Source of the DNA: Fusarium oxysporum f. sp. lycopersici 4287
Taxonomy: Eukaryota; Ascomycota; Sordariomycetes; Hypocreales; Nectriaceae
Assembly (NCBI RefSeq): GCF_000149955.1
Contig: NC_030987.1
Coordinates: forward strand, 36,375-66,573
Length of the DNA: 30,199 nt
Direction of reading: 5' to 3'
Below the pieces are notes generated by a model. It had not been told where the DNA came from. It worked only from the letters and a program-made list of their open reading frames with translations, and made no database searches. Below are positions 12,580 to 23,493 of this stretch, piece after piece. Position 1 is the stretch's first letter, and the number at the start of each line of letters is the position of its first letter. The translations under genes were made by a program, and so were the position numbers.

Positions 12580-12815
12580 GGCGCTTCTGTATGTACTTGA
12601 AAGGCCCATGTTAGAGTTAATTACAAAAGGCTCTTATATGCCTTCAGCATCCCTGGTAAAAGTGAGGCCGGGGGCTTCATAGACATTATTTAACAATGCT
12701 TAACATTCATCTGCACAAAGAGGACTTGAAGATATTTAGATGCAAAAACCTATCTCTGGTTGTTATTATCTAACTAGCATGTCCACTGGATGATATCATA
12801 ATATCCGCCGAAGAA
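12580..12815. other. Convergent 3' region, transporter / exporter
   Basis: A short AT-rich spacer of 236 bp between convergent stop codons, presumably 3' UTRs of both MFS genes. Nothing else is seen. Confidence 0.35.
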
Positions 12816-14844
12816 CTAAAGCCTGTGGACACTACTGTTCTTGGTCCAACGACGGAATGTCTTGCCGTAGTAGTAGAATACAACACCAAACAGACACCAG
12901 AGGAAAACCAAGCTTCCATTGGTCATGATAGGTGGGATAAATCTGCAAGAATCAGTAACAGCCACATTGAGAAACTGGTAGATAACTTACCCAGCCTTCA
13001 TGCTCCAAGGCGTAATAAATTTACTAAATCCATAACCCCAAACATTTTTGTTGACTGTGATACTGACAAATAAACTGCCAGCAACAGGCTTGTAACTGTC
13101 TACAGCATAGGTGCTTGAGATGCTAGGGAGGGCTGCAACTTGGATGCCGGCGCAAGAATATCCGATAAGCACAATGACTTCCCATGGCCAATGGTTCTCA
13201 TATCCAACCGAGACGATGATGTTGCCAAGGTACATAATAAGAACAAATGGGATCATGGCAACCAGCCTCATTTCTGGCTCACGAATACCGTTATTCCTTG
13301 CAGTGAGCTTGGCAGCCACCCAGTCAGATAGAGGACCACCAGTGGCCAGGCCGATCAAGGCACCAGCAAAGATAGCAAAATTGGTGAAGCCGATGGTCTG
13401 AGTAGAGAAGTTGTAAGGTGGCGCGGCAAGTACTTGGCTTTGGGTTAGATTAATGGTGAGGAAAGAAGAGCAGCTCCAAGATACAACGAAGCTGGCAAAT
13501 TGAACGATGGGAAATGCGAACAGCTTCCAGGGGATCCATAGATCCAAAAGGATAGCCTTGAAAGGATGCGGGTTGGGTTGGAAGAACCGGAACTGCCACT
13601 TTGCAGGCTTTCCTCGCCCGAGATATGGATCTCTCGCAGCCGTCTCACTTGTTGATAGATCGGCAAATCCTTCCGGGGTTACTCCCTCTTTTTCGGTGCT
13701 GGTGGCGTGCTCTGTTATGCCATCACTATTAGGTCTGGAGGCCTCGGCATGGCTAGCATTGGCCGAACCCTCGATCTTCTCGTTCGCTCTAGCTTCCTCA
13801 ATGATCTCATTGGGATGGGGGCGGTGCCACCTAATCGTTGTTAGTTAGGACTCGGCATGTTCAAGGGGATGCGAAAAACAAACTTAGTCTCTGGGAATAA
13901 GAAGATGATATAAATCACCACAACTGCACCCAGGGCAACGTTGAACCACCAGAAGTTGCGCCAGCCAACATTGAGAGCCATAGAACCGCCGATGATGGGA
14001 CCAATCATCAATGATCCCATGTAGACGACCCAGTACAGGGTGTTCCACTTGCCTCTGTCATGCAAAAAGAAGATATCTAACAAGTAATTAGATGTGTATA
14101 CCTTAACATGTTTAGTGTGATGGCTTACCAGCAATGACGGCAGGTTGGATTGACTCTGCAGGACCAGCGCCAATACCATTCAGTCTGTATCACAGTCAGA
14201 AAGTGTTCTGCCAACCTTGCTCCTGAAAACATACACACAAGCTCCCATGAAACTGCCATAAGTCTGCGCACGAGCTCTCCAAATCATAGAGGCCAGGCAG
14301 ATTAAGTTAGACGCAATGTATACCGGTCGCCTGCCAAATGAAGTGCTCAATGGAACCCTATCAACAGTTCTTAGTGATGTCCTGACTCGTAAGAGGCTCT
14401 CTCGGCTCGGGGCCACGAGCGTACCATATGAAGTTGCTGAAACCTAGAACCAAGATACACACTCCGGTGAACTGCACAGCATCTGCTAGACTGCAGTGAA
14501 ACGCTTCGATGTAGTCTGGAAACATGGGTGCAAGAGACAGTGGCCCAAAGCCTTGGAAGAATGAGGTCATACTAGCCCCAGTGATGGCTAACATTTTCCA
14601 AGTGAGTGACCAGTTGAGAGGATCAGCAGGGTCGTCTGAGGGTTGCGGAATAAGGACACGATTAGAACCCGAGCGATCCTTGACAAAATGGTGCGAAGCA
14701 ACATCTCTCATGATCTCTGTGCCAGGGAGAATCTCAGTATGGAGCTCCGCCTCAATGGCATGGATCTCCTGCAATTAACATTAGCATGCAAGCCACGATG
14801 AACTTTTGTAAATGATATACCTCGTTATTAGAATTCATCTCCAT
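12816..14844 (-). CDS. MFS multidrug-type transporter (DHA1-like), seven exons
   Basis: Exons on the minus strand: 14844-14821, 14768-14425, 14357-14235, 14184-14129, 14076-13884, 13830-12991 and 12942-12816. All six introns (48-67 nt) keep frame and the sum is 568 aa. Exon 1 has only eight codons. The chain contains DPLNWSLTWKM (a frequent pre-TM1 motif), TSFGRRPVYI in the TM2-TM3 loop, NGIGAGPAESIQPAVIADIFF for TM4-TM5, GKWNTLYW, and GPIIGGSMALNVGWRNFWWFN (the antiporter motif region of TM5-TM6). FPETKWHRP starts the long central loop, which is acidic and Ser-rich (about residues 250-330). This is the fungal DHA1/HOL1-like branch: proton-coupled export of drugs, toxins or small metabolites at the plasma membrane. 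The substrate is unknown. Confidence 0.88.
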
Positions 14845-14942
14845 GGTGATACCACTTTCCTCGTTCTTTCACTGCTAATGTCGATGAAGTATTTAATAGT
14901 AATCAGACTTCCTGACATGCTGTATTTAACATCTACTCACAT

Positions 14943-14961
14943 ATATGCAAGCCTTGCATAT
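14943..14961. promoter_or_regulatory. 19-bp perfect palindrome upstream of MFS exporter
   Basis: ATATGCAAG-C-CTTGCATAT is a perfect inverted repeat of two 9-bp arms about one central base, 99-117 bp upstream of the exporter start codon at 14844. It could bind a dimeric regulator. No known motif is assigned. Confidence 0.4.
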
Positions 14962-15021
14962 TAAATAAGAAAGCAATGTAACTGCCGATGCTTTTACCGA
15001 ATTTCAGAGCTACCTTTCCCC

Positions 15022-15312
15022 TCACGACTCACCTTGTATATAGAGAGGTGAGCTAGAAATCTCCCATTTAAGATAACCTTGGCTATAGTGAGCCAACCAG
15101 GTGTAATCAGCTCCTGATATTGGGTGGCCTATGATGCCGGTAATCCGTGTGAGGGAGGAATTCTCCCCGCACCCTGGCTCCCCATGGGGAAATATGGGTA
15201 ATGCCCACCAATCGTGGGGAGACTCCAACTCCTCCCGCGTGGTCTCGACCCTCACATTGGCTACTGGCGTGCCACCCGGCAAATCGGCATAATAGTGCAA
15301 TTGTTGGCGCAT
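15022..15312 (-). pseudogene. Orphan protein-like ORF beside assembly gap, possibly truncated gene
   Basis: An ATG-initiated ORF of 96 codons with protein-like composition (for example LPGGTPVANV, TREELESPHDWWALP, DYTWLAHYSQGYLKWE), unlike the random ORFs around it. An in-frame stop just upstream and an A at -3 support 15312 as a true start. Near its end a strong splice donor (AAG|GTGAGT at about 15030) suggests the first exon of a longer gene, but only about 180 bp remain before the start of the MFS exporter and no continuing exon is visible. I do not recognise the family. It may be a truncated gene, a relic or chance. Confidence 0.3.
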
Positions 15313-15475
15313 GGTTTAGTAAATGATCGGTCATTAAGCGAAAGGGTTAGCACCGGTAGTGCTGTTTGTTGCTGGGGAATTTGCTGTATGGCAGCGTTCC
15401 TCTACGTAGTGTTGACGAGCAAATTTTAATTTCACACCCCAATCCGAACAGCACTGCCCCTGAGTGGCCACTGAA

Positions 15476-15575
15476 NNNNNNNNNNNNNNNNNNNNNNNNN
15501 NNNNNNNNNNNNNNNNNNNNNNNNNNNNNNNNNNNNNNNNNNNNNNNNNNNNNNNNNNNNNNNNNNNNNNNNNNN
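15476..15575. other. Assembly gap (100 N)
   Basis: Exactly 100 undetermined bases, the conventional placeholder for a scaffold gap of unknown size. Sequence on both sides is not known to be contiguous. Confidence 0.98.
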
Positions 15576-17780
15576 GCCCTAGGATCAACAAGTCGGTTTC
15601 CGTATGGGCTTGCAGTGTATACATGAGCTTTGGGCCAGGTTGTGTTATCCTATCTCGTTGAAGTTTTCCATAGAGTGTTGCGAACCTCCTTCCGTCAAGC
15701 TGGCGACTGGTATCTCATTGCGGTAAGTAGATCGTGGCATGCCTGGTAAAACGTTTGATCGACCACACTCTGATCGACCCTTGCTTTGAGATGATTCTCG
15801 ATGGACCTATATCGTTGCTCTTCGGACTCTGCTTGCATGGTCCAGACGAAGAAATTGTCTCGCTGCTGTGCGAAACCCAGTTCGTCGACGATTGGCGCAT
15901 CCTTGTTTAGAAATTCCAAACCTGGGACTTTCGCGCAGGATCAGTACATAAAGGTCATCACAGGCCACCAGGTTTTATAGGCCAACGCCTTTAATAATAA
16001 GCATGTCACCTTCTCAGGCGGCTAGTCTCGATGTGGTATCTACTCCGCTTCTCTTCTTCTTGCAGATGGAGCGATTCGTCTTCATTAAAGCAGAAGGACT
16101 TTGGTGCTCGACTTATAGTTATTCTACACCAGATGCTGCACATCATGCATGATATAAGAGGCTCAGGAATTCTTGAATTGAGAACCAAGCGCGCTATGGT
16201 AAAACAAGCTTACCAATGTTATTCTTCAACAGTAGCTTTCCTCAACAGACCTAAATATGCACTCATTCATCGACTCATTTAACTTCTCAACGGTTTGAGT
16301 CTTTGTCGTCAAGGTTGTGCCAGTGGCACAGTCAATTAATGACGTCTGTCCCATTGCCTTTCTTCTACCCGTCTGGACTTGTGTAAAGTCAGGAATACTT
16401 TCGCCTTTGTTTATTCATGTCATTTATAATACGGATTTTGTCACTGCTCTCGGTTCCTTGCGATCCCCCCCGGATGAAGGTCTTATCCTGTTTCAGTCTC
16501 CCTTTGAGGTAAAAGGTGGATCCAGAAGTAGTTGTCAAGCTTTGGCTTTTTATTTTCTGATCTGTTACTCGTGTTAAACTTTTTCTCTGTCTGGCTTGTT
16601 GTTTTCGTCCTGATGGGCTACTCTACATTTAATTTAGAGATGGAACAGCACTTGCCAAACAGCTCTCATATGAGAATCGATCAGTTTGCCTCCAAGCTCA
16701 AGACATGTTACAACTAGCTCTCAGATTCCTTGCGGAGTAGTCAACTTGAAGAATTAGCAGCGCAAAGCCTCGCTATATACTGGTCTTGGCACTGTTGATT
16801 TCATCAAGCCTTTGACATTCCGGGTCTAGATTACTTACAGCAAGCCAAACATCTTTCAGCAACCTCTCCTCCCACCTCCTTTAGGTGTAACAGCAGTTGA
16901 AATAAGCCAGTCTTAATCGTCGTCTTCCAGTAATCCCGAATTGCCAGACCGATTATCTTGGATGGTATTATATATTGCAATATCATTGTCTCCTTTCTGT
17001 ATACAACGCTGTTGGTTTTGATTTGACTTTTAAACTCGTCTTCGATGCCAATCTGTCCATTATAAACAATAATCAATGGTCAGGAGAAGGGGAGGATATA
17101 CCTCTGGTAATGTCTGTTATTTACAACGATCAACAACATGACAAGTGCCAGGGATAGTATTGGCCATTGTGATATTTAGTAGTTGGTCTTTAGCATACCC
17201 AACTATACTAAAGTCTTTACTTCAGCTAATCTTTAACATTGCGTTGTGGTAAATCTTAGCCATCAAACCCTCCCTTCATCTCTCGTGACGTGGTTTCTCT
17301 TCCGACAAGTAATATTCCAAATTTCCAATTGCTACCATTGCTTCAGCCAAGCCCCAGTTCAACAAGTTATATTCTCTATTTAGCAAGCCATAGAATCTAA
17401 CCTAAACGGTTCTATTATTAAGTTAAAACTGTTACAGCTCAGCAGCCAGTATATTAGTAAGGCTTTTATACATTCCTGGCATTTGTGTTTTGAACTCAGG
17501 TCTAGGTTAGCTGGAAATAACCCTTACTTTTCTGTTATTCCCATTATACACTAATCTTCCGATTAAGAGGGGAAGCGGGTCTGGGGAGCTCGGACCGAGG
17601 CGCCGGCTGATGTGCACGGCTAATGAGGGAGGACATTTAGCCTCAGGCATCTTTACTTTTCTCCTATCCGTCATCAAACAAGGACAACTTCACACTTCTC
17701 AACTGCCTTTATCGTATCCAGTCTCACACCCACTTGCGCCCTGGAAACTTAACAGAGACAAGTCGCGCCACGCCAACAAA
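15576..17780. other. Gene-poor stretch with no confident gene
   Basis: About 2.2 kb without a supportable gene. A minus-strand ORF at 15695-15919 (74 codons, containing DELGFAQQRDNFFVWTMQAE) has some protein character and is preceded by a possible splice acceptor (CCCAG at about 15921-15925), but I could not join it to an upstream exon in the right frame. The remainder is AT-biased with scattered stops on all frames; there are no terminal inverted repeats or transposase motifs that I can see. Near the right end, 17589-17599 is a perfect palindrome in the upstream region of the Mpv17-family gene. Confidence 0.4.
17589..17599. promoter_or_regulatory. CTCGG-A-CCGAG palindrome, candidate Zn2Cys6 site
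   Basis: A perfect 11-bp palindrome with CGG and CCG half-sites one base apart, 182 bp upstream of the ATG at 17781. It sits in the one GC-rich patch of an otherwise AT-biased region. Binding is inferred. Confidence 0.3.
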
Positions 17781-18505
17781 ATGTCAACTCTAACGCATAC
17801 GCCAAATGGCAAATCTACAATTGACGCCAAGGCGCTGTTGGGTGTATGCTTTGAGTACTTTGTATCTTTGTAGATAATGCTGACATTTCCAACATAGGCA
17901 TACCTCAAACAATTACAGTCAAAGCCACTGAGGACAAAGATGCTTACTCAAGGGTCTTTGTCAGCCTTGACGGAGATTATAGCATCGTGGTTTGCCTATG
18001 GGCTCCCTGGCCACGGCCCAACAATTACTGCCCGTGTCCCTCAAATGGCGTTTTATGGTGCGTGTATCGCGGCACCACTGACCCACTTTCTCAACACGAC
18101 TCTACAACGAAGTCTCCCAGGACGAGTAGTCTTACAAAACCTCATCACTATGCTCCTAGTACGTAGCTTCTCCAGCCACCACCAATTCCTCTCAGCCACT
18201 TACCTGACTTATTACAGTTCTTCCCCATTCAAAATGCTGTCTATCTTACATCAATGGCCGTCATTGCTGGCGCGCGCACGACTGAACAGGCTCGCGCTGC
18301 GGTTCGTGCCGGTTTGGTGCCCATGACGAAAGCTATGTGCGCCATGCACCCAGTCTTGATCACAATTGCAACCGTGTTCGTACCAAAAGAGGCATGGGCT
18401 CCTTTCTTCAGCTTGGTTGGGTTCTGTCTTGGAACTTTCTTTAACACTATGGCTAAAAAGAGGAGAGTTGCCGCTGCCGCCGCTGCTTCCAAGAAGGAAT
18501 CTTAG
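17781..18505 (+). CDS. Mpv17/PMP22 family membrane protein (peroxisomal-type)
   Basis: Exons 17781-17843, 17898-18158 and 18218-18505, with introns of 54 and 59 nt, give 203 aa, normal for the family (PF04117). After splicing the chain reads AYLKQLQSKPLRTKMLTQG near residue 22, the N-terminal family motif (Y-x-x-x-L-x-x-x-P-L-x-T-K), then VPQMAFYGACIAAPLTHFL and a C-terminal half ending in a VGFCLGTFFNTMAKKRR helix and an Ala/Lys tail. Four hydrophobic segments are visible. Family members form channels or channel-like proteins in peroxisomal or mitochondrial inner membranes; the closest resemblance is to fungal PMP22-like proteins. The basic C-terminal tail is compatible with peroxisomal sorting. 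Its location between a gene desert and a phosphodiesterase gives no further clue. Confidence 0.8.
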
Positions 18506-19105
18506 GCCATTACTCCGGTATAGACATAATTTTGTGTTACTGAGGACTTCGTCGCTTCTTGCGTTATGCTGGCATTTAGAATATAATAAGCGTCATTTAG
18601 CATCCATGACGGTTTTCTTCCTACACCAAGACTTGATGACTATTGCTGTGATAGGACTTTCCTCTTTGACATTTCCCAGAGGGCTTTAGACATACGATTT
18701 AGATCTTAAGGAAACATCGCCTGTCACGTTGTGTAGAACAGGCATTCTCCCCATTTCATATTTCTTCAAGTGTAGTCATGGTTCCTGGTGTGACTTGCGA
18801 TGGGGACAAGCCTCTTGGTCGATATTGAAGTGGCATGTCAGTGTGAACAAAAGAAGAATCTATACCTAAGGAATTGCAGGCCATAGGTCGATTGGTTGTT
18901 GGAAACTTTGAGAAGAAGCAGGCTGGGTTCAGGCTTGCTTGGTATTCACTCTTCAGAGACCGACCCACCACGACTACGACAGCACAAAGTTAGAAAGCAA
19001 GCCACCAATAAGCAGCCATTTGGATTCCTTTCACGACCTCACCGACTTCTCATGGTTGAAATTGCATTTGATTTATTAGAAAAGCCTCATGAGAGACATA
19101 GCAAA
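18506..19105. other. Intergenic region upstream of GDPD gene
   Basis: This 600-bp stretch holds the 3' UTR of the Mpv17-family gene and the upstream region of the phosphodiesterase. The frame of the phosphodiesterase stays open back to 18896 but contains only one other ATG (19052). No other gene is seen. Confidence 0.35.
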
Positions 19106-19933
19106 ATGAACTATATCGAATATATCGCCAATCCTCATTGCCAGTGTGCAATTGTCGCCCACCGTGGCTTATGGAATGAAGCTCCTGAGAACAGCTTGCT
19201 TTCCATCCGACGCGCCATGGAAGCTGGCTACAATGTTGTTGAGATAGACGTACGCCGTACCGCTGATGGCGAATTCGTACTACTACACGATAGTACCCTG
19301 GATCGGATGGCCGGCATCGATAAGAAGCCAGAAGAGTTGACTTTGGAAGAACTGATATCGCTTTCGCTGAGAAACCGTGATGGAGGCCCAAATAATCCAT
19401 TCACCAAGGAGAAGGTGCCCACCTTACGTGATGTCTTTGAGCTGACCCGCAATAAGATTTTCATCCACCTCGACATCAATCATCGTCATGTCATCCCAGA
19501 AGTGCTGGACTATGCACAGAAGATGGGTATCGAAAAGCAAGTGGATTTCTGGGCTGATCTAAAGACGGAACTTGATCTAGCCTGGATCAAAGCCAATATC
19601 ACCACGCATAACGTTCCATTCATCGCACGCGCCCATCTCGAGCATGATGACTGGCGAGAACAGGCCAAGCTTGCTCTTGACCTGAAGCCCCTAATCTGCG
19701 AAGCCTCGTTTCGGGACCTCTCGCAGGTCGATGCAATGAAGCAGCAATTCCATGATGCCGGAATCACGCTCTGGGTCAATACTCTCGACAGTGTCGCCTC
19801 TCCAGGCTTTACTGACAGCGCTGCATTGGAGGACCCTGACAAAGTTTGGGGACGGCTGCTCCGGGCTGGCTTCTCCGCGATACAGACGGATGAGATGGCG
19901 GCACTGCGGTCTTTTCTCCCCGCGCTTGATTGA
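19106..19933 (+). CDS. Glycerophosphodiester phosphodiesterase family protein
   Basis: A single exon of 275 aa from ATG 19106, chosen because it has AAA before the ATG; an in-frame ATG at 19052 would add 18 residues and has a poor context. The GDPD domain (PF03009) begins at once: H19-R-G21, E28-N-S, E46-I-D48 and H61-D, matching the catalytic histidines and the metal-binding Glu/Asp of the TIM-barrel family. Reaction: hydrolysis of glycerophosphodiesters such as glycerophosphocholine to glycerol-3-phosphate and an alcohol. There is no signal peptide or membrane segment and no SPX or ankyrin domain as in yeast Gde1, so it is probably cytosolic. The compact length, lack of introns and RxADGEFVLLHD-type core resemble proteobacterial enzymes, which raises the possibility of transfer. 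Confidence 0.87.
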   Translation: MNYIEYIANPHCQCAIVAHRGLWNEAPENSLLSIRRAMEAGYNVVEIDVRRTADGEFVLLHDSTLDRMAGIDKKPEELTLEELISLSLRNRDGGPNNPFTKEKVPTLRDVFELTRNKIFIHLDINHRHVIPEVLDYAQKMGIEKQVDFWADLKTELDLAWIKANITTHNVPFIARAHLEHDDWREQAKLALDLKPLICEASFRDLSQVDAMKQQFHDAGITLWVNTLDSVASPGFTDSAALEDPDKVWGRLLRAGFSAIQTDEMAALRSFLPALD

Positions 19934-20348
19934 GGAGCAGCTCAGACAGCAAAATGGCATAGTCCGAAGAACAGGAGGTGTTAGGGCCTGCTTTCTTGAC
20001 GATCTTATCATAGCAGCGCTGCATTTTAGGTTTCTGCCTCACCACCGACAGCTTCCAGAAGTAACCCTACATATTGCTATAAACAATAAATATCATTATA
20101 AACTTCAGAGCAGCGCTGAAGCCTGGCCTGATGAGCTGTGCGTGGCATGCATTGTGATTCAATATGTTAGGATCCTCAAGTAGAGTGTTTGTTGTTATTC
20201 CACGGCCCTATTAAATTTGGTTTAATGTCATCTCTGATTATTAGGTAAAACACGAAAAGGAACAAATTAACACAGGCACTAGATGCCAGATAAAGATATA
20301 ATGTGGTCATGCTTTCTCGAAGGACTGGTTCCTACCTAGTTTTGCCAT
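19934..20348. other. Convergent 3' region, GDPD / GNAT genes
   Basis: An AT-rich 415-bp spacer between convergent stop codons. ORFs crossing it are antisense or run-on frames of the GDPD gene. No gene, RNA or repeat is evident. Confidence 0.35.
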
Positions 20349-21197
20349 CTACCTCCCGCTGGATGGCTCAGCATGAGGTTCCCTTATCATTGTAAACAGC
20401 TTAATTGCATCACCGTCATCATCGCAAATCATTTCCTTCTGGAACTTGAACCCTAGACGTCCGTAGATGGCTACGTTGGGGACGTCACGGCTTGACTCTA
20501 AGTAGCATCTCATGTCCTTGGCATCGGCTTCGTCTGTGACAGCCTTCATCAATTTTGCCCCGACACCTTTGCCTTGAGCCTCGGGGACAACAACCATGAT
20601 GTTCAGAAAGAAGTAGCCCCGGGGGTCTGTCCAGAGAGTCGACTGGGCACTGGCCTGGGCATCTTTCCAGATATAATATCGCTGGTCTTGGTCAGAAACT
20701 TCTTGTGTTCGATAAGATCTCGAGCAACATACCTTGACATTTAATCCTCCACGACCGTACCACAGATTCATGCGTACTTGTCCAAAGTATAGCTTCCAGC
20801 CCTCGAACCAGTCGCTCCATGTTGGAGGCTGATCTGCGGGTTGGGGACGCAACCACATCGCTACGCCCAGCACTTTATCACTGTTTTCTTCTTTGGCAAC
20901 GTGAAAGATTCCATTGCGCATTCCCCACCTCATTCGAATGGCAAGAGATTCAAAGTTCCGCTGGCTGTCGAACTTGTATAAGCGTCAGCATTAGAAACAT
21001 TGGCAAAAGCTTCCATTACGGATGTTCTTCACTCACTTTCGCTTGGTCATAAACCCATACGTTATAAGGATCTCCAACAAAGGCTTGCCTGTCGAGTCAG
21101 CAACTACATAGCTAACCGATATCTTTTACACTTACTGTACTGCTTCTACTGCTCCTGGAATGTCTGCCTCGGTGAGGTCGGTGATATAAATCCCCAT
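20349..21197 (-). CDS. GNAT-family N-acetyltransferase
   Basis: Exons 21197-21136, 21088-21037, 20972-20733 and 20681-20349 give 228 aa. Introns are 47, 64 and 51 nt. The GNAT fold (PF00583/PF13508) is shown by ADIPGAVEAVQQAF near the N-terminus, FLNIMVVVPEAQGKGVGAKLM with the acetyl-CoA loop Q154-G-K-G157-V-G159 (motif A), and YLESSRDVPNVAIYGRLGF (motif B region, the ES...N...Y..LGF pattern). The third intron (20732-20682, GTATGT...CCAG) is 51 nt without a stop, so an unspliced message would encode 17 extra residues in frame. The enzyme transfers acetyl from acetyl-CoA to an amine; the substrate is unknown. It is divergent from an FAD amine oxidoreductase (552 bp apart), which makes a small amine or polyamine a reasonable guess. 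Confidence 0.87.
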
Positions 21198-21749
21198 TTC
21201 GAGAATTAATTAGTAGTGAACTGGAAGGGGTATTGGTAGATTTGCGAGACGTAGTGATATCTTTGTTACTAGATCGAAAAGTCTACCGTAGAAGAAATGT
21301 GCTCTGTATGAAGTCGAGAATGAGTAGTATTTGGCTCCCCGGTTTCGCATGAACTCCGCCGGATTCAACTCACACGAGACTAACAATGAGATTGAAGCAG
21401 GGATGACTTATTACCCCTCACAATGCTTCTTCAGATGGAAGCTATTTTGTGGCTTATCTCGGATTAAGCTTAGTTGGAAATTCATGGCTTGTTGAAAGTG
21501 GGGAGATGCTCGGCACCGCCAATCGCATTCCGTTGTCGTTATCTACCTCGCATACACTTTCCAAACACAGTAAGTCGCAGCGTCGGCACAATTTCAACTC
21601 GGACTTAGACAAGGAGGCAGTGGTACCTTGGTACCTTGTCCTCGGCTGGTGCAGTCACTTCAATGTCCCTAGCTTGGACATCGTCCAGCGTGATATAGAA
21701 AGAGAGAGTACTCACTTTTCACTTAGCTAGACGCAGAACAGTAGCAGAC
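21198..21749. promoter_or_regulatory. Divergent promoter, GNAT / FAD oxidoreductase
   Basis: A 552-bp intergenic region between two divergent start codons. It contains a small direct repeat (GGTACCTT twice in a row, about 21621-21636). An ORF of 93 codons on the plus strand (21449-21730) shows no protein family character. Shared regulation is inferred from arrangement only. Confidence 0.35.
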
Positions 21750-23424
21750 ATGGCGACCGATAAGACACAGATTGAAAGCCAAATTAGGCCTGGTTCGGAC
21801 GACGAGCTGAACTTGTATCTCAGTATGCCCTACGACCTGGAACACAAGCTCACTTACTGACGGGAATTCAGACCCAGCTACAGCCCGATTTCTGAAAAGT
21901 GTGTCAAAGGCAATCCTTCAAGACCCGGGACTACCCAGGCCAAATCCAACGGTGTCAGCTTGGCAGGTTCCTCCACATCCGTCTCTGGCCTCGATACAGT
22001 CGAGGGATCTTGCCGAGTTTACTGATTTTGCGGTGATTGGCTCCGGCATTACTGGTTGTAGTGTCACAAAGGCACTCCTCGAACACCCATCTACAGCTAA
22101 CTCACGTGTAACGGTGCTTGAGGCCCGCGCTCTTGTCAGTGGAGCAACAGGACGCAATGGGGGACATCTTGTCACAGCATCTGGGCATACATTCGGCCCC
22201 CTGGCTGAACAGCATGGAACTGAAGCGGCAAGGGAGATCACTCGCTTTAGTATCATGAATATTGAGCATTTGATGAAACTGGTAAGAGAATTCGATTCTG
22301 CTTTGCAAGAAGAGTGCCAGATACGAGATGTCCTGAAAGTCATGGCTGTTGGAGACGACGAGACATGGGCTTCTGCGAAGAGCTCGGTTCTGGGCTTCCA
22401 GGACAAAGTTCCAGAGTACAGTGCTTATCACAGTATAATTGAAAGAGACCAGGTTCCAGAGGTATGCTTCAAGTTCATCCTGTAATGAAGTTACAGCAAG
22501 TCTGACATATTATAGAGATGGAATATCAAGAATGCATCTGGGGCTGTTGAACATGAAGCTGGTGCAATTTGGCCCTATCGACTGCTGACAGGTATCTACC
22601 AACGCCTGTTGGACAAGTACTCTGATCGACTGAATATCGAGACAAACACGCCAGTCACTCGCGTTGAGTTCTCTCAGGGATTATATCCCTACGCCATCAC
22701 TACCCCAAGGGGGAGCATCCGAGCGAAAAAGGTCATCCATTGTACGAATGGGCACGCGGCACACTTGCTGCCCAACTTAGCTGGAGGCCTTTATCCATTC
22801 CGAGGAACAATGTCAGTTCAAAAGCCGGGACCGTTGTTTCCAGAATACAAAGGAACTAGATCTTGGAGCTTGTCTCACAAGTCAACCCTGGATGCCGAAA
22901 CTGGCTTCTTCGACACTGGCCTCTATTATTTGCAGCAAAATGCTCTGACGGGGAGCATTTGGATCGGGAACGAGACGGCTTTTGTGAAGGATATCCTGAC
23001 TGCCGATGATACTTATGTCCCTAAAGAAGCGAGGCAGGCACTTTCTACTGTTTTGCCAAAATTGTTTCTAGATGGCTGGGGATCGGAGACCGTTTCGGAG
23101 ATCGAGGCTATCTGGTCAGGCATTCAAGGACATACAGCGGATGGACTTCCTATAGTTGGCAAGATACCCGAGTCTTTGACGGGCACTATTGGTGACGATG
23201 GACAGTGGATAGCTGCAGGATTCAACGGTTATGGCATGGACAAGTGCTGGCTGACGGGTGAGGCGTTGGTAAAAATGATACTTGGAGAGGGTGTCAGCGA
23301 GTGGTTTCCTCGGGCATTCCTCGTCACGGAAGAACGTCTCCAGACCAAGCTCACAGCTGATCAAACGTTGCTCAAGTTTGCAAAGATCGCTCTACCCGGC
23401 GGTGCCAAGGAGGGGAAGCTGTAG
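21750..23424 (+). CDS. FAD-dependent oxidoreductase (DAO family, PuuB-like)
   Basis: Exons 21750-21822, 21872-22461 and 22516-23424, with introns of 49 and 54 nt, give 523 aa. A DAO domain (PF01266) follows a roughly 75-residue N-terminal extension: the Rossmann dinucleotide loop G81-S-G-I-T-G86, then EARALVSGATGRNGGH, a signature shared with gamma-glutamylputrescine oxidase and related amine oxidases. Near the C-terminus, EAIWSGIQGHTADGLPIVGKIP and WIAAGFNGYGM close the FAD site as in this family. No signal peptide is seen. Reaction: oxidative deamination of a primary or secondary amine with FAD, giving aldehyde or oxo product, ammonia or amine and peroxide. It converges on a Zn2Cys6 regulator only 69 bp away and is close to an amino-acid/choline-type permease, suggesting amine catabolism. 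Confidence 0.88.
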
Positions 23425-23493
23425 AATGTTGGACAGTGGAACAGAATAGTCTATAGCATCATGAACTCCCTCGACATGACTTTCAACCACCAA

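Noticed and set aside
15695..15919. Minus-strand ORF as a 3' exon of a gene
   Set aside because: It has some protein character, but no upstream exon joins it in the right phase; left as part of the gene-poor region.
18896..19105. N-terminal extension of the GDPD to 18896
   Set aside because: The open frame has no ATG before 19052, and the extension lacks any family similarity.
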